This document shows positions 34,765 through 46,445 of a stretch of DNA of 64,000 nucleotides, piece after piece; within the stretch, counting starts at the first letter, position 1; the number at the start of each line of letters is the position of its first letter. The stretch spans positions 75,058,450 to 75,122,449 of the forward strand of contig OZ020269.1 in assembly GCA_963971225.1 (NCBI GenBank). Direction: 5' to 3'. This stretch comes from Melieria omissa (Eukaryota > Arthropoda > Insecta > Diptera > Ulidiidae). The notes beneath the pieces are model-generated. The model saw nothing but the letters and a program-made list of their open reading frames with translations, ran no database searches and was not told where the DNA came from. A program made the position numbers and the translations under genes.

Positions 34765-36046
34765 ACACTTCGTTCAATAATGTGTGTGACTAACTAATTA
34801 GAACACATTTTTTTGCCAAAATTCGTTTTTATTCATCCCCTTTTAGGGAGATACAATCATTCCAACGCTTTTCCAATCTTTCGATACCGCCTTTGTAGAA
34901 CGATTTTTCTTTGCCTTCAAAATAGGCGTTAGTTTCGGCGATTACTTCATCATTTGAGCCGAATCTCTTACCACGGAGCATCTTTTTGAGGTCTGCGAAG
35001 AGCCAGTAGTCGCTGGGGGCCAGATCTGGAGAATACGGGGGATGAGGAAGCAATTCGAAGCCCAATTCATGCATTTTTGCCATCGTTTTCATCGACTTGT
35101 GACACGGTGCATTGTCTTGGTGAAACAACACTTTTTTCTTCTTCATATGGGGCCGCTTAATCGCGATTTCTTCTTTCAAACGTTCCAACAACGCTATATA
35201 ATAGTCGCTATTGATTGTTTTCCCTTTCTCAAGATAGTCGATGAATATTATTCCGTGCACATCCCAAAATACTGACGCCATAACCTTGCCAGCCGATGTT
35301 TGTGCCTTTGGACGCTTTGGGCGGCTTTCACCGGTTGCATGCCACTCAGCAGACTGCCGATTTGACTCTGGAGTGAAATGGTGGATCCATGTTTCATCCA
35401 TTGTGATGTACCGACGCAAAAACTCCGACTTGTTGCGCGTAAACATGTCCAAACAGCTCTTTGAATCATCGATTCGTTGTTGTTTTTGCTCCGGTGTGAG
35501 CAAACGCGGCACCCATTTCGAAAACACCTTTTTCATAACCAAATGTTCGTGTATTATGGTGTGTACACTGCCTGCTGATATCTTTAGAATGTCAGCAATC
35601 TCCCCCACTTTCACTTTACGGTCGGACATAATGATTTTCAGTGTTTTTTCAACGTTTTCCGGAACAACAGCGTCATTTGGCCGTCCAGTAGATAGAATGT
35701 CATCGGTGTCTGTACGACCACGTTTGAATTCGGCATACCAATAACAAATGGTTCTTTTTGATGGAGCAGAGTCCGAATAATGTTTTTCAAGCCATTCCTG
35801 GCATTGAACAGTATTTTTTTCATTAAAAAACAATGATAAATCAGCACACGGAATTGCTTTCAATTCATTTTTTTTGAAAACTCAAAAGTAGTGTCACTTA
35901 AAGCGCTGTAACTTGTAAACTAATGGTCGGATTGACATATAATTTTGACAGTAAGCCTAAAAAGGTTCACAACTTCGAAAAAAATATTGATTTAGTATTA
36001 CTGCCGCCATCTATGTGTCAGTCACACACATTATTGAACGAAGTGT
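34765..36046 (-). mobile_element. mariner (D,D34D) element, copy 1
   Basis: 1,282-bp mariner with TIRs ACACTTCGTTCAATAATGTG and its inverse, flanked by TA (34763-34764, 36047-36048). It carries one transposase gene on the minus strand. Copy 2 at 62084-63375 is nearly identical, so both moved recently. Confidence 0.95.
34829..35868 (-). pseudogene. mariner transposase, N-terminal lesion
   Basis: D,D34D transposase of about 345 residues. Seen in order: HTH-rich N-terminus (CQEWLEKHYSDSAPSKRTIC), linker KWVPRLLTPEQ (the WVPHxL box), first Asp in TMDETWIHHF, second in FHQDNAPCHKS and third in YSPDLAPSDYWLF. The DNA-cleaving core is complete to the natural stop. Compared with copy 2, the start region has a premature TGA two codons after the ATG (35860-35862) and a 7-A instead of 8-A run at 35814-35820, which shifts the first ~20 codons. 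The full-length product is therefore unlikely without a downstream start. Confidence 0.93.
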
Positions 36047-36048
36047 TA

Positions 36049-36735
36049 TGTACATAATGTACTTATGTTTGTGTGTACCAAAACAAGGCATACACTCGTC
36101 AAAACGTTAGCTGACAATGAATGATTTTATTATGATTGTCGAATTATCAGTTGAATATAATATGAAAGAATTTCATCAAATTAACCATCCCACTTCGACA
36201 TTCCACGCACGTATCTGCCTGCTTTAATCTGAAAAACATTTACGCCATTTTCGCAGCTGGTGGTTGGGTTTCCCCGCTTCGCTTTGCACAGCGACACAGC
36301 CCTGAAAAATGAGAACTCTCAAAGCTGCGTTTTTTGCGAATGTTAAAAAGTTTAGCCTAACATTAATCATCAGAGCAAAGCAAAGTGGACAGTGGTTGTT
36401 TCGATACAAATTTGGATTAGCTTTGGCCCTGTGGTTGCCATTTTCTTTCTCACCAGGGGAATGTGGCGAAATTAAGGAATTTTGTAAATTGTAAAACCAA
36501 AAAAATACTTGGTTTTTAGGACACAAATTTCCTTGGAGAATTTAACAATACATTTTTCTTCGTCTGCTACCACCTGTCGTTTGTGTGGACATTTGTGGTA
36601 AGGTGTTTATATTTGATAGCCGACTTGGGGCAGCAAAGTAAAATGTACTGGAAGTGGACATTTGTAAAGTGGAATTGTTTCATTACTTTCTATTCGTGAA
36701 TTTTTGTATTATGTGCCTTACTCAATCTGGGTGCA
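36049..36735. other. Unassigned spacer
   Basis: No recognised gene or TE end. A 100-codon minus-strand open stretch (36526-36224) overlaps a plus-strand one and resembles no family I know. It is most likely chance or an unidentified repeat. Confidence 0.4.
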
Positions 36736-37440
36736 CGAGGGCAGTTTGATAAGTCAGTGACTTTTTGAAAAAAAAATGTTTTTCGGCAAAAAACCTTTTA
36801 TTTCTCAACATAGTCTCCTTTTAACTCGTTACATTTAGCTCATCGTTTTTCTAATTTTTTTATCTCTTCCAAATAATAGGATTTCTCAAAGTGCTCAAAA
36901 TACGCCGATCTTGGCCTTCTTCGGTGCACGTTCACCCGGAGAAGTTCACTGCTTTGACAGTTCCTTGGTCTCTGGTGTATAGTGATGGGTCTATGTTTCA
37001 TCCACGGTTTCGAAGCGGTGCTAAACCTCATTTGCATTTCGGAACATAGTCAAAAACTCCTTTGAAGTGGTCATGCGTTTGCGCCTATGATCGAGTGTGA
37101 GAAATCGCGGCAACCCATGGCGCGGATAGTTTTTTAGTCCAAATATTTATGCAAAATGTGGTGTACCCGCTCAGTTGAGATGCCTACAACTTGTTATTCC
37201 ATGGACTTTAACAACCATTTCTGGCATGACAACTTTTTTTGGGCGACCTCTGTGCTGTGCTGTGTTCGACGTCTCTTGTACTGGTACGACCACAACGGAA
37301 TACGGTAAACTAATTCCTTCCTTGGCTTTGGTGATCGTTTTTTTACGCAAAAAATAATGCTTTGTCAAAATTCACAAAGTTCTCCACATGCAATGATTAC
37401 ACAGCACAACAAAAAACACCTTTTTTCTGTTGCATAAAGT
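36736..37440 (-). pseudogene. Decayed mariner-like transposase
   Basis: Minus-strand mariner relic different from the two young copies. Recognisable scraps: GRPKKVVMPEMVVKVH (N-terminal linker), a WVA-type remnant near 37100, KPWMKHRPIT (remnant of the first Asp box), then a large deletion and the C-terminal YFEHFEKSYYLEEIKKLEKR. The left end GGGCAGTTTGATAAGTCAGT (36740) is a likely TIR. Multiple frameshifts and stops make it dead and old. Confidence 0.65.
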
Positions 37441-37467
37441 TTTCCTACTGCTTCTTACTAATTTTGG

Positions 37468-38470
37468 TGCGCTGATTTCGAATCTATCCTCAAATTTTTT
37501 TCTAGCAGCTCTAGTTAGTGAGATATAATTACGTGTCATTTTTTCAGTTTTCCTCTACCTTTTCAATATTTTTGATCGTAATTTCTAAACCCAAAACCCG
37601 GTTGACATGATTGTCACCTTATCGCATTAACAACACCGCACGGCTTCTTTTCCGATGCAACTTTTTTTGTAAGCTTAAAAATGCCGCGGTAATTGGACCT
37701 CAAAGTCTCAAAATATAGAATTTTAAGGCGTTTTATTTGATGGTCAAAACCATACACAATTTTCGTAAATAAATTAACGAGTTAGGTGTATAATGAAAGC
37801 AGACACATCACATTACAACACAGCCAAATTAATACCAAAAATGTACCATAGTTATTTTCATCATTTTTCATACTTTTCCCTTAAAAAAATAGGAGCCTCA
37901 AAATATGCTCTTTTATATGTTACATTTATGGTCTGAAACAAAAGCAAAAACAAAAAGATTTTAAATTGCTCGAAACGAAAAAAAAATTAAAAACTTTGCA
38001 TATTCTTAGGCCCCCTAATTTTTTAAGGAAAAAATGTGAAATGTGATGACAATGACTATGGTACATTTCTGCTATTATGTCGATGGGAATGTGTATTCCG
38101 CAAAATAATTTGGCTGTGTTGTATTGCTTGATGTTTCTTCTTAAGATATTCATAAATTTCTTAACTTGATTCATGAAACATCTGTACAATTTTCGCCATC
38201 AGAAAAAACGTCTTGAAATTAAATATTTTCCTACTTTGAAACCTTATTTCAATGCCAATTTAGAACGCATAAAATTGGTTAATGTTAGAAAAGATGGCAA
38301 TGTTGTAAGTGCAACGATATAAAAATCATGTCGATAGGATTATTGGTTCAAAAATTACAGTCAAAAACGAGAAAAAAGCCGAGGAAAAATTCGAAAAAGT
38401 GACACGCCCATTTTTTGCGAAAACTAGAGCTTACACAAAAACGGAGTATGGTTTTGAAAACAGCGTGGAA
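37468..38470. mobile_element. Imperfect foldback element, about 1 kb
   Basis: Two arms of about 420 bp (37468-37900 and 38010-38470) are imperfect inverted copies. Examples are AGCTCTAGTTAGTGAGAT against an inverse AGCTCTAGTTTTCGC, GACATGATT in both, and AACACAGCCAAATTA against the inverse of TAATTTGGCTGTGTT. The loop is about 100 bp. No coding capacity and no TSD identified. It lies just before the first recognisable RTE-like codons. Confidence 0.65.
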
Positions 38471-39359
38471 AAATGACTCAGATACATGTAAAAAACTCCA
38501 TGCAACGGACATGCTGTTGTGCAGTGTAATTTATCAAATTTTTTTCTAATACTTATACTCAGTACTAGGCTGAAACCACATACTAAGCGCAGCTATCAAG
38601 TGGGCTTCCAAGAAAGTGGATCGACAGTTGATCAAATTTTCGTACTTCGACACATCCTTGAGAAAACACGCGAGCACAATCTGACAACGTACCATCTATT
38701 TATTGATTTTAAAGCAGCGTATGACAGTGTTATAAGGAAGAAACTTTTCGAAGCCATGGCTGAATTTGGTATCGCAGGGAAACTAATTGATCCGAGCCAC
38801 AATGTTTAACGTCAGAAACGTCGTGCGAGTATAAAATGACACATCACGCGAATTCACCACAAAGAATGGTCTGAGACAAGGAGATGGACTATCATGTCTG
38901 CTCTTTAATATAGCGTTAGAAAAAGTCATTAGGGATTCCGCAGTTAACACGAACGGAACACTATTCTATAAATCTACACCAATACCTCACTTTGCGTCGT
39001 GGTTACGTTCCAAAAAAACCCGACGCAAATTGAAACGACGCAAAGTGAATTATGATTTTCTATAGCAAACCATGTAAAGATCGAAGATAGGTTCCAGGGT
39101 TAGGAAAATACTACTTTTTAAAAAGAAAATTGAACAAAGTAAACAGTTAAAAAACAAAAATAATATTGAATTTTATTACATACATACAACCAACAAAAAA
39201 AAAAACAAATTCAATTAAAACAAAATAAAATATTCAATATTCAAACAAAATAAAAGTTAATCACTGTCTGATGAGTCCATAGTGGCTGTCGTCGTAAGTC
39301 GGCTTTCTTTCATAAAGTTAGGAAGGGAATCCCCGAGTTTTGATAGCATGGCGCAATTA

Positions 39360-39770
39360 GAAACAAAAGTCGTGCTAGGTTGGTTAGGTTAGGTTGCGGT
39401 GGCTGCCTCTATAAGAGACACACTCGGAGGCCTGAAAGGCCCATTGTGATACCACATATTTCACCCGTTTTTGAACTGTGTATGCAACACTGTTTTGCCA
39501 ACATATGTTACAGCACACATTTCAAGCGGATGGGGAAAGGGGGGGGGACCTACAGTTTAACGCCGAATCCGAACGGCGATTGGCAGTTTTTCGTTCACAC
39601 TTGGAGGTTTTGCCATGATACAAATTTAGAAGGTAGAACCGCTGTAATTTGTTTTGACACTAAACGTGTTTATTGGGTCGTGATGCCACTTCGTTGTAAT
39701 ACTAAATTAGGGCTATTTAAGGTTCTAAGGAGTTTTAGATCTTTTTTAAAATAAACACGAAATAGACATT
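39360..39770 (+). repeat. Unclassified interspersed repeat
   Basis: Segment opening GGTTGGTTAGGTTAGGTTGC, with GAGACACACTCGGAGGCC and a G-run before ACCTACAGTTTAACGCCG. A plus-strand open stretch (39380-39754) shows no known family. The TTAGG-like units are only two long and are not telomeric evidence. It looks like a short interspersed repeat, tentatively. Confidence 0.35.
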
Positions 39771-39885
39771 TCAATGTGACTAGTACATTTTGTTTAGTAA
39801 TATTATGAACTGTTAGACAATCAACAACGCAATAAATAATACAAAGGTAAATTATTATGTTATTTTTTTTTTAATTTCTTATTAA

Positions 39886-40768
39886 CAGCCCTATTCTGGC
39901 GAAAGTCTGACAATTGATTTTCTATTCAACGCTTGTTAGATTTTTGATCAGAATTTTTTGTTAGCCTATTCTTACACAAATCTGACAAGCAGAAAGCTAT
40001 AAAACTTCACCACAGCGAGTTGAAAAGTTATGTTTGTTTTGTTGTCACTGTGAATTGCAAATTAATAAACAAAATTTAAGTAAAGTAAGTTTTGAAAAAA
40101 AAGCCGGCCTTGATAGCCCAGCGGGTAGCGCGCTGGCTTCTGATACCGAGCGCCCCAGGTTCGAATCCTGGCTGGGCTGGAAATAAGTTCGTCCGTTTTT
40201 TTTCAGTAGTTTCACAATAGGCGCTTTTTGCATACAAAAAATAATTCGTGAGAGGTAACGAAATTTTTTTTATTTTCTCTGATGTAAAAGTGTAAACATG
40301 CACATGCTGCGAAATTTGAACATTTAGAAATAAGTTCAAATTAAATGTCCACTAGAAGGTATGGATTCTTTACAAATTCGACTGGTTTGATTGAGGAACA
40401 GTCCCGAGCTGAAAGCTGGGGAAAACAGCCCCAATGCACCGCGCATTGTTCAAATATTATTTCCGGCAAGACCTGCTCCTCTTCACAATTTCATTTTTTT
40501 TAACACAGCAACTGCACACGCTAATAATAGCTGCTCTTCCATTGCGAACACCGAAATATGCTGAAATGTTTCCAAATTTTTAACTTCAATTGCTTCTTTG
40601 CAAGTATTTTTTGCGCTTGTCAGCTCCTTCTACGTACCTGACAACTTCTCTGACAAGTGTTAGATAAAAGCTTTTCAAAAATGATCAGAATACAAAAATC
40701 TAACAATTGATAGAATTTATTCAATTGTCAGCATGGTGAGTTTTGTTAGGTTTGCCAGAATAGGGCTG
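39886..40768. mobile_element. PIF/Harbinger-type MITE 2, carries tRNA-like unit
   Basis: 883-bp relative of the element at 12111-12704. Ends CAGCCCTATTCTGGCGAAA and the inverse of CAGCCCTATTCTGGCAAAC, TSD TAA (39883-39885, 40769-40771). It shares with MITE 1 the stretch AAGTAAAGTAAGTTTT, the tRNA-like block and about 120 bp after it (ending near AAACATGCACA). A decayed Harbinger transposase occurs nearby at 44571-45092 but is not shown to be its partner. Confidence 0.87.
40104..40180 (+). other. tRNA-like Pol III unit in MITE 2
   Basis: 77-nt tRNA-like block with perfect A box TAGCCCAGCGG (40112-40122) and perfect B box GGTTCGAATCC (40158-40168). The ends CCGGCCT and GGGCTGG can pair. A run of eight T at 40196-40203 would stop Pol III and give a transcript of about 100 nt. 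The cloverleaf is imperfect (D stem), so it is probably a SINE head or tRNA pseudogene fixed inside this MITE family. Confidence 0.65.
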
Positions 40769-41570
40769 TAATATTCATTTTTTTGTGTTTTCAAATTGCT
40801 GTTTACAAACCGTATCCTAAAAAGTGTTCGGCCTAAAAAGAAACGTTTCGCAACACGTTGCTCTAAAACCGTGCAATTTTGACTGTTAGTTAATAAGTGT
40901 TCCATGTAGTTTGGTGTTTCCAACAAACTTTCACCGTTAATGTTGGTGAAAATGGTATTTAAAATTTGTAAAATTTGCAGGAATTCCGAAGTTGGCTTCG
41001 GAACCCACCAAGCAAAATGTGAGAAATAGGCAACTATTGTCAGTGCCAACAAATTTACCGATTAATTGGCACGACGACAAATTACAAAAACACTTTGTTT
41101 TCTAGTACTTAGAAATATCGAATTGAACAATGTTTTGTATTTCAGTAAGATTGATCGTAATTGAACAATTTTTATTCACTCGTCAGCGGTTGATTCAAGC
41201 CTAAAACATCAAACACCAAAACTATAAGTATGATGAGTTCATTGCGGAAAATATACATACGGAACTAATACATATTCACATTTTGAGAATCTAAACTCAA
41301 AAACCTAAACAAAATACATTTCAATTTTGTTGACGTAAGAAAATGTTCAAGGGATTTTCTAACAACAGTACGGTAGCACATTTTCAAAGAAGAACGTCAA
41401 AAACAGGTTTAGTGTCAGATGTGCAACATGGCGGCTGAGAAGAAGCAACGGCTCTACCTTCTATTTTTGTATCATGGGTTTTGCCATTGCCTGCCAAGAG
41501 CGCACTTGTGCGATTCTTGTAATTCTCATTCCCTTCATGTGGATAGTGATATAAGTAGATGAGTTGTTCA

Positions 41571-41648
41571 CCAGCCCGAGCCAGGAATCGAACCTGGAGC
41601 CTTTGGTATGAGAAGCCAGCGTGCTACCCGCTTGACTATCGAGGCCGG
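41571..41648 (-). other. tRNA-like SINE head (minus strand)
   Basis: Minus-strand tRNA-like sequence related to the two inside the MITEs: GCCGGCCTCGATAGTCAAGC at the start, A-box-like TAGTCAAGCGG, B box GGTTCGATTCC, ending CTCGGGCTGG. The body after it has no Harbinger ends close by, so this looks like a free SINE copy of the same tRNA-derived family. Confidence 0.6.
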
Positions 41649-42143
41649 CAAAAAGCCGTGCTATCTTTTAGAAAAAAAGAAAATTAAAAAAAAAAATTAA
41701 AGACTCGAACCCAAAACAATGCAACTTCGAAAATCTAACGACGCACAGTGATAATTACTAATTACAGTACTAATTCAGCAGCGATGCAACTTCGAAAAAA
41801 CGCAAAACGAAAAGACACAAAGCGAGGTATTGGTGTATTCAGCTTTTAGCCTACGCCGACGATATTGACATAATTACCACTTCGCTGTCTCATCTAAAAG
41901 AAGCGTTCCAAAACTAAGAAAAGGCAGCAAGAATCATGGGTTTGATAATCAACGAAAGCAAAACAAAAGGATTAATTTCGGCACCGCTCAAATCAAAAGT
42001 ATCCCCGATCGGACAATTTATTCGGATAAACAACTACGATTTTGAAAAAGTAAATTCAAATAAGAGGTGAACCGGAAAAAATTTAGAATTTTTACGCATC
42101 CAGCATTCGAAAATGCCAAGAGTTACGAGGCTGGTATTTGTGA

Positions 42144-43039
42144 GTGAAAGTATCTATAAATATTGCAGTTTCTTGCTATATTACTCAATTGCATCTTGGA
42201 TCTATTTTAGTCAAGATTTCCAGCCCGCAAAAGCGCTGCCGCAAATTAATACTGGACATTTACTTGACTGATAAGACGAAGTCTAGACTAAGCATTGCAA
42301 GGGAAAGCAAAGCGAGCGTAGTGAGGGTTTATAATGTTATAAACAACTTCAACGTGGGAAACTCCATCTACAGAGCCGAAGAATCAGGCAGAAAAAAGGG
42401 TCCAATAACCCAGAAGTGCTGAAGAGGCTTGTTAGTACATATCGGAATAAACCCACGAGGGCGACTTGAGATGTTGCAGCTGCATCAGGCACATCGCAAT
42501 CAACTGAGATGCTAAAAAACAATAAGAATGGAACACAAAGAAAGTACTCCGAAGTGAAATACACAAAATTTCCAAAACGCTTCATGGATTGGCAAGCTAT
42601 TTGCACCTGTGGTCTACGGAGCAAGGCGTTCATTACGACAGGAACAATAAACTCTAGAATTTATATAAAAGAATGTATGCAAAAACGCCTTCTACCATTT
42701 ATTGAATAGCACAAAGGAACAGTTTTGTTTTTGCCAGACCTAGCGACAAGCCACTACTCCAGGTCAACTATGGAATGGTATGAAGAAAATTGTGTCACGG
42801 TGGTCCCAAAAGAGGCAAATCGTCCCAACTGCCTGGAACTTCGACCTATTGAAAGATATCGGGCTGTAATGAAGCAAACTCTAAGAAAAACAAAGAAAGT
42901 TTGCAAAAATGATGTACAGTTCCAAAATCGATGGAAGCAAGCCTATGCAATAGTCACCGAAAGTACTGTCCAGTCTCTAACTAAGACCGTTAAAAAAATG
43001 TTGCAACCACTAATTATATTTCATGAAATTTTTTTGTGA
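42144..43039 (+). pseudogene. DD37E transposase, decayed
   Basis: Pieces in order: HTH region (KLILDIYLTDKTKSRLSIAR), then a gap where the first catalytic Asp should be (lost), the block FPKRFMDWQAICTCGLRSKA, second Asp in FLPDLATSHYSRSTMEWYEE and E in ELRPIERYRAV. I count 37 residues between D and E, the same spacing and blocks as the relic at 10338-11524. A frameshift near 42420 and a stop near 42708 break it. Confidence 0.85.
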
Positions 43040-43104
43040 GTTTAAGAAATGTATAATAAACTGCAGTTTATTTTAGTAAAATCAGACTATTACTTTTTTT
43101 TTAA

Positions 43105-43831
43105 GGGGCACAACTAGTTTGACCGCCTGAAAAAAGGAGATTTTTGTGAATTTTGAATTTTGTGAAGTATTGCATCGAATGTTTTAAAATTTTGCAGATA
43201 TATTTATGCATAAATAATGAATACAAAGTAATGTTTTCAAATGAAAATATTCGATTTTCAGCAAGTTATCCACCATCTCCTGAGTCTTCAAAAAAAAAAA
43301 CCTTCTCCCACTGCTGCAGTGATTGTAGCCTTCGCAGTGCCTGAAATCAAAAAAACCAAAAATTTTACTTAACTAGGTTATATTTTCTATACAATGACCC
43401 TCGGTTGTAAAAAAAAAATAAAATGCAACAAAATGGCGGTTTTTTTAAAACAAAATTAAAATTTTGCTGAAAAATCTGATGGTTTCTGGCCTGGCATAAT
43501 TATACTTTTCATCCTATCATTAAACTGGAGGGTCATTGTATAGAAAAACAAATACACAATAAGCTAAAAAAAGACCCAAGTCGATCGGATGATTTGTTAT
43601 CAAGTTACAGCTGCAGCAAATTTGAAAAATGTAGTTTTGAGAAAAACGCGTTTAAAGTTTTAAAACCGTGTTACCGCGTAGTGAACGAGACGGATTTGAG
43701 GCTCTGTATCTCAGAGACTTTTACGAATTCGACAAAATCCGTTCGTATACTTTTTCTATGATAGTTATACTATAAAAATATGAAATAAAACAAAAAACGA
43801 AATTTTCAAAATTTCAAACTAGTTGTGCCCC
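43105..43831. mobile_element. TTAA MITE, G-run family a (GGGGCACAACTAG)
   Basis: 727-bp element nested in the DD37E element. Ends GGGGCACAACTAGTTTGA and its inverse, TSD TTAA (43101-43104, 43832-43835). Purine-rich GGGG ends with TTAA suggest Kolobok rather than piggyBac. Internal motif GAGAAAAACGCGTTTAAAG at 43639-43657 is shared with the elements at 48210 and 57193. Non-coding. Confidence 0.87.
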
Positions 43832-44570
43832 TTAATGTATCCTTAAAAATTCTAAATTTTTTCTGGTTCACCTCTTACCTGGGTGTACACATTAACAATG
43901 AAAACAGTATCTCAGCCGAAATTAACCAAAGAATTCTCTCGGCAAACCGTTGCTATTTCAGTCTGTGCAAGCATTTAAAGAGCCGACTTCTGCCTAGAAG
44001 TTTAAAAATTTCGATGTACCGCACTTATCGTTCCTTGTTTTACGTACGGAAGTGAAACATGGACCATCTGCAATGCTGATGAACAAAAACTTTCGAAGTT
44101 TTCGAAAGAAAAATCCCTCGGAGAATTTTTGGGCCGGTCAACGAAAACGGTGAATGGAGAAAGCACTACAACTAAGGTTGGCCGGCCATGTCATTAGAGC
44201 CAATAACACCTACCCGACGTCCCAAGCTGCGATGGATTGATGGTGTTGACCAGGATGCCAAGGCGTTAAGCATAAGGTCATGGAGATTCCAAGCGCGAGA
44301 TAGGAAGAACTAGAAATCACTTCTACAGCAGACGAAGACCCGTCCCGGGTTGTCAGGCCCAAAATGATGTTGATGATGCATAATTGTATGTGTGGTTGAA
44401 ATGAATATGTGATAAACTAGTGAATTTTGCTCCTTTTGTTGAAATTTACTCCATTGTAAAGAATTGAATTTTTATTGTTCTAAATAAAAATGTAATAAAA
44501 AACTTTAAAAATTAACTTTGTTCGTTTTACGTAGATCCCATTCCAACTTTAGTAAATATGCAATTCCTGA

Positions 44571-45092
44571 TTAAAGTACATACTTTAATGGAGATCTTTC
44601 ATCTTCTCCCAGATAGCTTTGCAAACTCTTGGTATACAATACACCAAATATGAATGGGAGATCCTTGTTTGATATTCTAAACTCTTGTAGAGTTCTCCAG
44701 TCGCTAAAAACCTTAACGTAACGCACCATTTTCTCTGGCGAATTTGCATTCCGGGAATTTGTTTCATTCTTCTTCATACAAGGTCCAACAAGTTGTAAAA
44801 TTTTGCTGAAGTTCTCCTCGGACATCCGCAAAATTTTCTTATATGCACGATTATCAGTTAGCCTAAGTTCAAGGGACACGAAAGCAAAGGAGCCTTGATT
44901 TTCTCTTTCTTTTCGCCATAATTTTGCTGTACAGGGTCTTCTTTTATTCGGACGTTTCTCGTTTTGTGACGATATATAAATTTATAAACACTTTTTTATA
45001 ACTTCTCTATGTTCATTCCGCCAAAACACAACTTTTCTGGCATAAGCGTTGCCAAATTTTAGAGCTCCGAGTGCACTATCAATATTTTCCAT
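44571..45092 (-). pseudogene. PIF/Harbinger transposase N-terminal relic (HARBI1-like)
   Basis: Minus strand, ATG near 45092 (MENIDSALGALKF). It has the N-terminal pattern of Harbinger nucleases: RPCTAKLWRKERENQGSF, ELRLTDNRAYKKILRMSEEN (LRMxExxF box), then in another frame VTLRFLATGELYKSLEYQ and ISHS...VCKAIWEKM. The DDE catalytic half is missing and frameshifts are present. It lies between the RTE-like and jockey-like elements. Confidence 0.8.
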
Positions 45093-46445
45093 TTTTATTG
45101 CTTTATTCTTTATTCTTTATTAAATACAGTCAATGAACAAAAATGTTCTTACAGACTAGGTGAATGTATAACAAGCTCAAAACTTACAGGCTAAAATTGA
45201 TGAATAACAAGCTTAATTTAAAACTTAAAACTAATAAACAAAGAAAAGCAAATTGTAAATAAAAGTAAGCGATGATATTATCTGAGCGCATGGTTAAGCG
45301 AATTCAAAAAAACAGGTTTTGAGCAAGAGAAGTCGATATCTATTACTTTAGAAAAACTATTAAATTCAGATAGAGCTCTGGCCAAGGGGGCGTTCAACTC
45401 ATAGTTAGTTTTAGCAAAATTAACATAAAAAGGGGTATAATGACGAAGTACTCTAAGAGGAATATTGAAGAAGATTCTTTCAAGCAGAACAGGACAATCG
45501 ACTACACTAGAAATCAAATCGAAGACGAAAGATAGGGATAGAATGATTCTCCTATTGTAAATGGAGTTCAAATTAAGGAGTTTACAACGAGAGGTGTAGG
45601 AGGGAATGGGTTCATGGAATCTGAGGGACCGAAGAGCAAAGCGAAGGAAGGATTTCTGAACACGTTCAATGCGATTGGTATAACACTCATGGTAGGGTCG
45701 CCAGATGAAAGAGGCATATTCTAATTTAGATCGGACGAAGGAGGTGTATAGTAACTTTAAGGTATACGGATCAGTGAACTCAGAGGAATTACGTTTAACA
45801 AAAGCTAACATAGCATAGGATTTTGAGATGGTAGCATTGACATGACTCGAGAAGGAAAACTTGTGATCAAAAATAATTCCCAAGTCCTTGATTTCAGAAA
45901 CAGATTTTAAAGAAGAATTGGATATGTTATATGTGTTATGTAAGACGGATTTACACTTGGAAAAAGTGACATGGAAACATTTATTAATATTTAACACATT
46001 TTCGGCCCCTGGTCGATTTTTCGACCAGCCACTTTGAAGGAGAGTAGCTCTGCACTTAGACATTATATCTTTGAACTTTTGGTGCATAAAATAGCTTTGA
46101 TCTTTTGGTAACCCCTCCAAATTATAATTTTTTTTTTAAAGATAAATTTAGAGATGTTGGCGAAGCAAAAAAAAGCATTTTTTTAGTCATATTTTGAATA
46201 TTCTGAAAAATATATAACCTTTTCAAATTATCTATTAATTATTGATTATTTACGAAGCCTAAAGACCAAATTACCACAATCAATTTATATCCATAAGTTT
46301 ATGAAAATATTTTTAACCCTTCAGCACCGCGTACTTTTCAGTGGTCGAAAAATCGACTATTGGCCAGAAGTCGTCATGTATGCACATATGTAAGCCAACA
46401 ATTGTTTGTTTTCATGCTTGATTATTATCTGACTAAAACTATGTA

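Larger units (their letters stand above)
38977..41835. mobile_element. TA-flanked DNA element (pogo-like?), 2.86 kb
   Basis: Inserted in the RTE-like RT. Ends CACCAATACCTCACTTTGCG on the left and the inverse of CACCAATACCTCGCTTTGTG on the right, flanked by TA (38975-38976, 41836-41837). Removing it with one TA joins FYKS to IQLLAYADD in frame. It has no transposase of its own; its interior holds later insertions including a Harbinger-type MITE and a tRNA-like unit. TA target and CTCGCTTTG-type ends suggest pogo/Tc1-mariner, which is inference. Confidence 0.85.
42064..43875 (+). mobile_element. DD37E Tc1/mariner element with intact TIRs
   Basis: 1,812-bp element in the RTE-like RT. TIRs start AGAGGTGAACCGGAAAAAAT (left) and AGAGGTGAACCAGAAAAAAT (inverse of right), extend over 30 bp, and are flanked by TA. 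It carries a decayed plus-strand transposase and, at 43105-43831, a TTAA MITE. Confidence 0.9.
38527..44385 (+). pseudogene. RTE-like non-LTR reverse transcriptase, split by two inserts
   Basis: Plus-strand RT pieces: 38527-38974 (YQVGFQESGSTVDQIF, HLFIDFKAAYDSVIRKKLF, then NGLRQGDGLSCLLFNIALE), 41838-42061 (IQLLAYADDIDIITTSLSHL, the catalytic DD; MGLIINESKTKG) and 43878-44330 (YLGVHINNENSISAEINQ, LPRSLKISMYRTY, YGSETWT, LAGHVIRANNTYP, KLRWIDGVDQDAKAL). The 3' end reads into TGATGTTGATGATG, a tail type of RTE elements. Clade is inferred. Inserts at 38977-41835 and 42064-43875 split it; stops and small deletions are also present. Confidence 0.8.

Noticed and set aside
35241..35744. Plus-strand ORF of 167 codons
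   Set aside because: Antisense shadow of the mariner transposase; the same shadow recurs at 62730-63071 in copy 2.
39375..39400. TTAGG insect telomere repeat
   Set aside because: Only two tandem units, inside a TE nest; Diptera generally lack TTAGG telomeres.
41571..41648. Functional tRNA gene on the minus strand
   Set aside because: Related to the SINE-like blocks, imperfect stems, embedded in a transposon.
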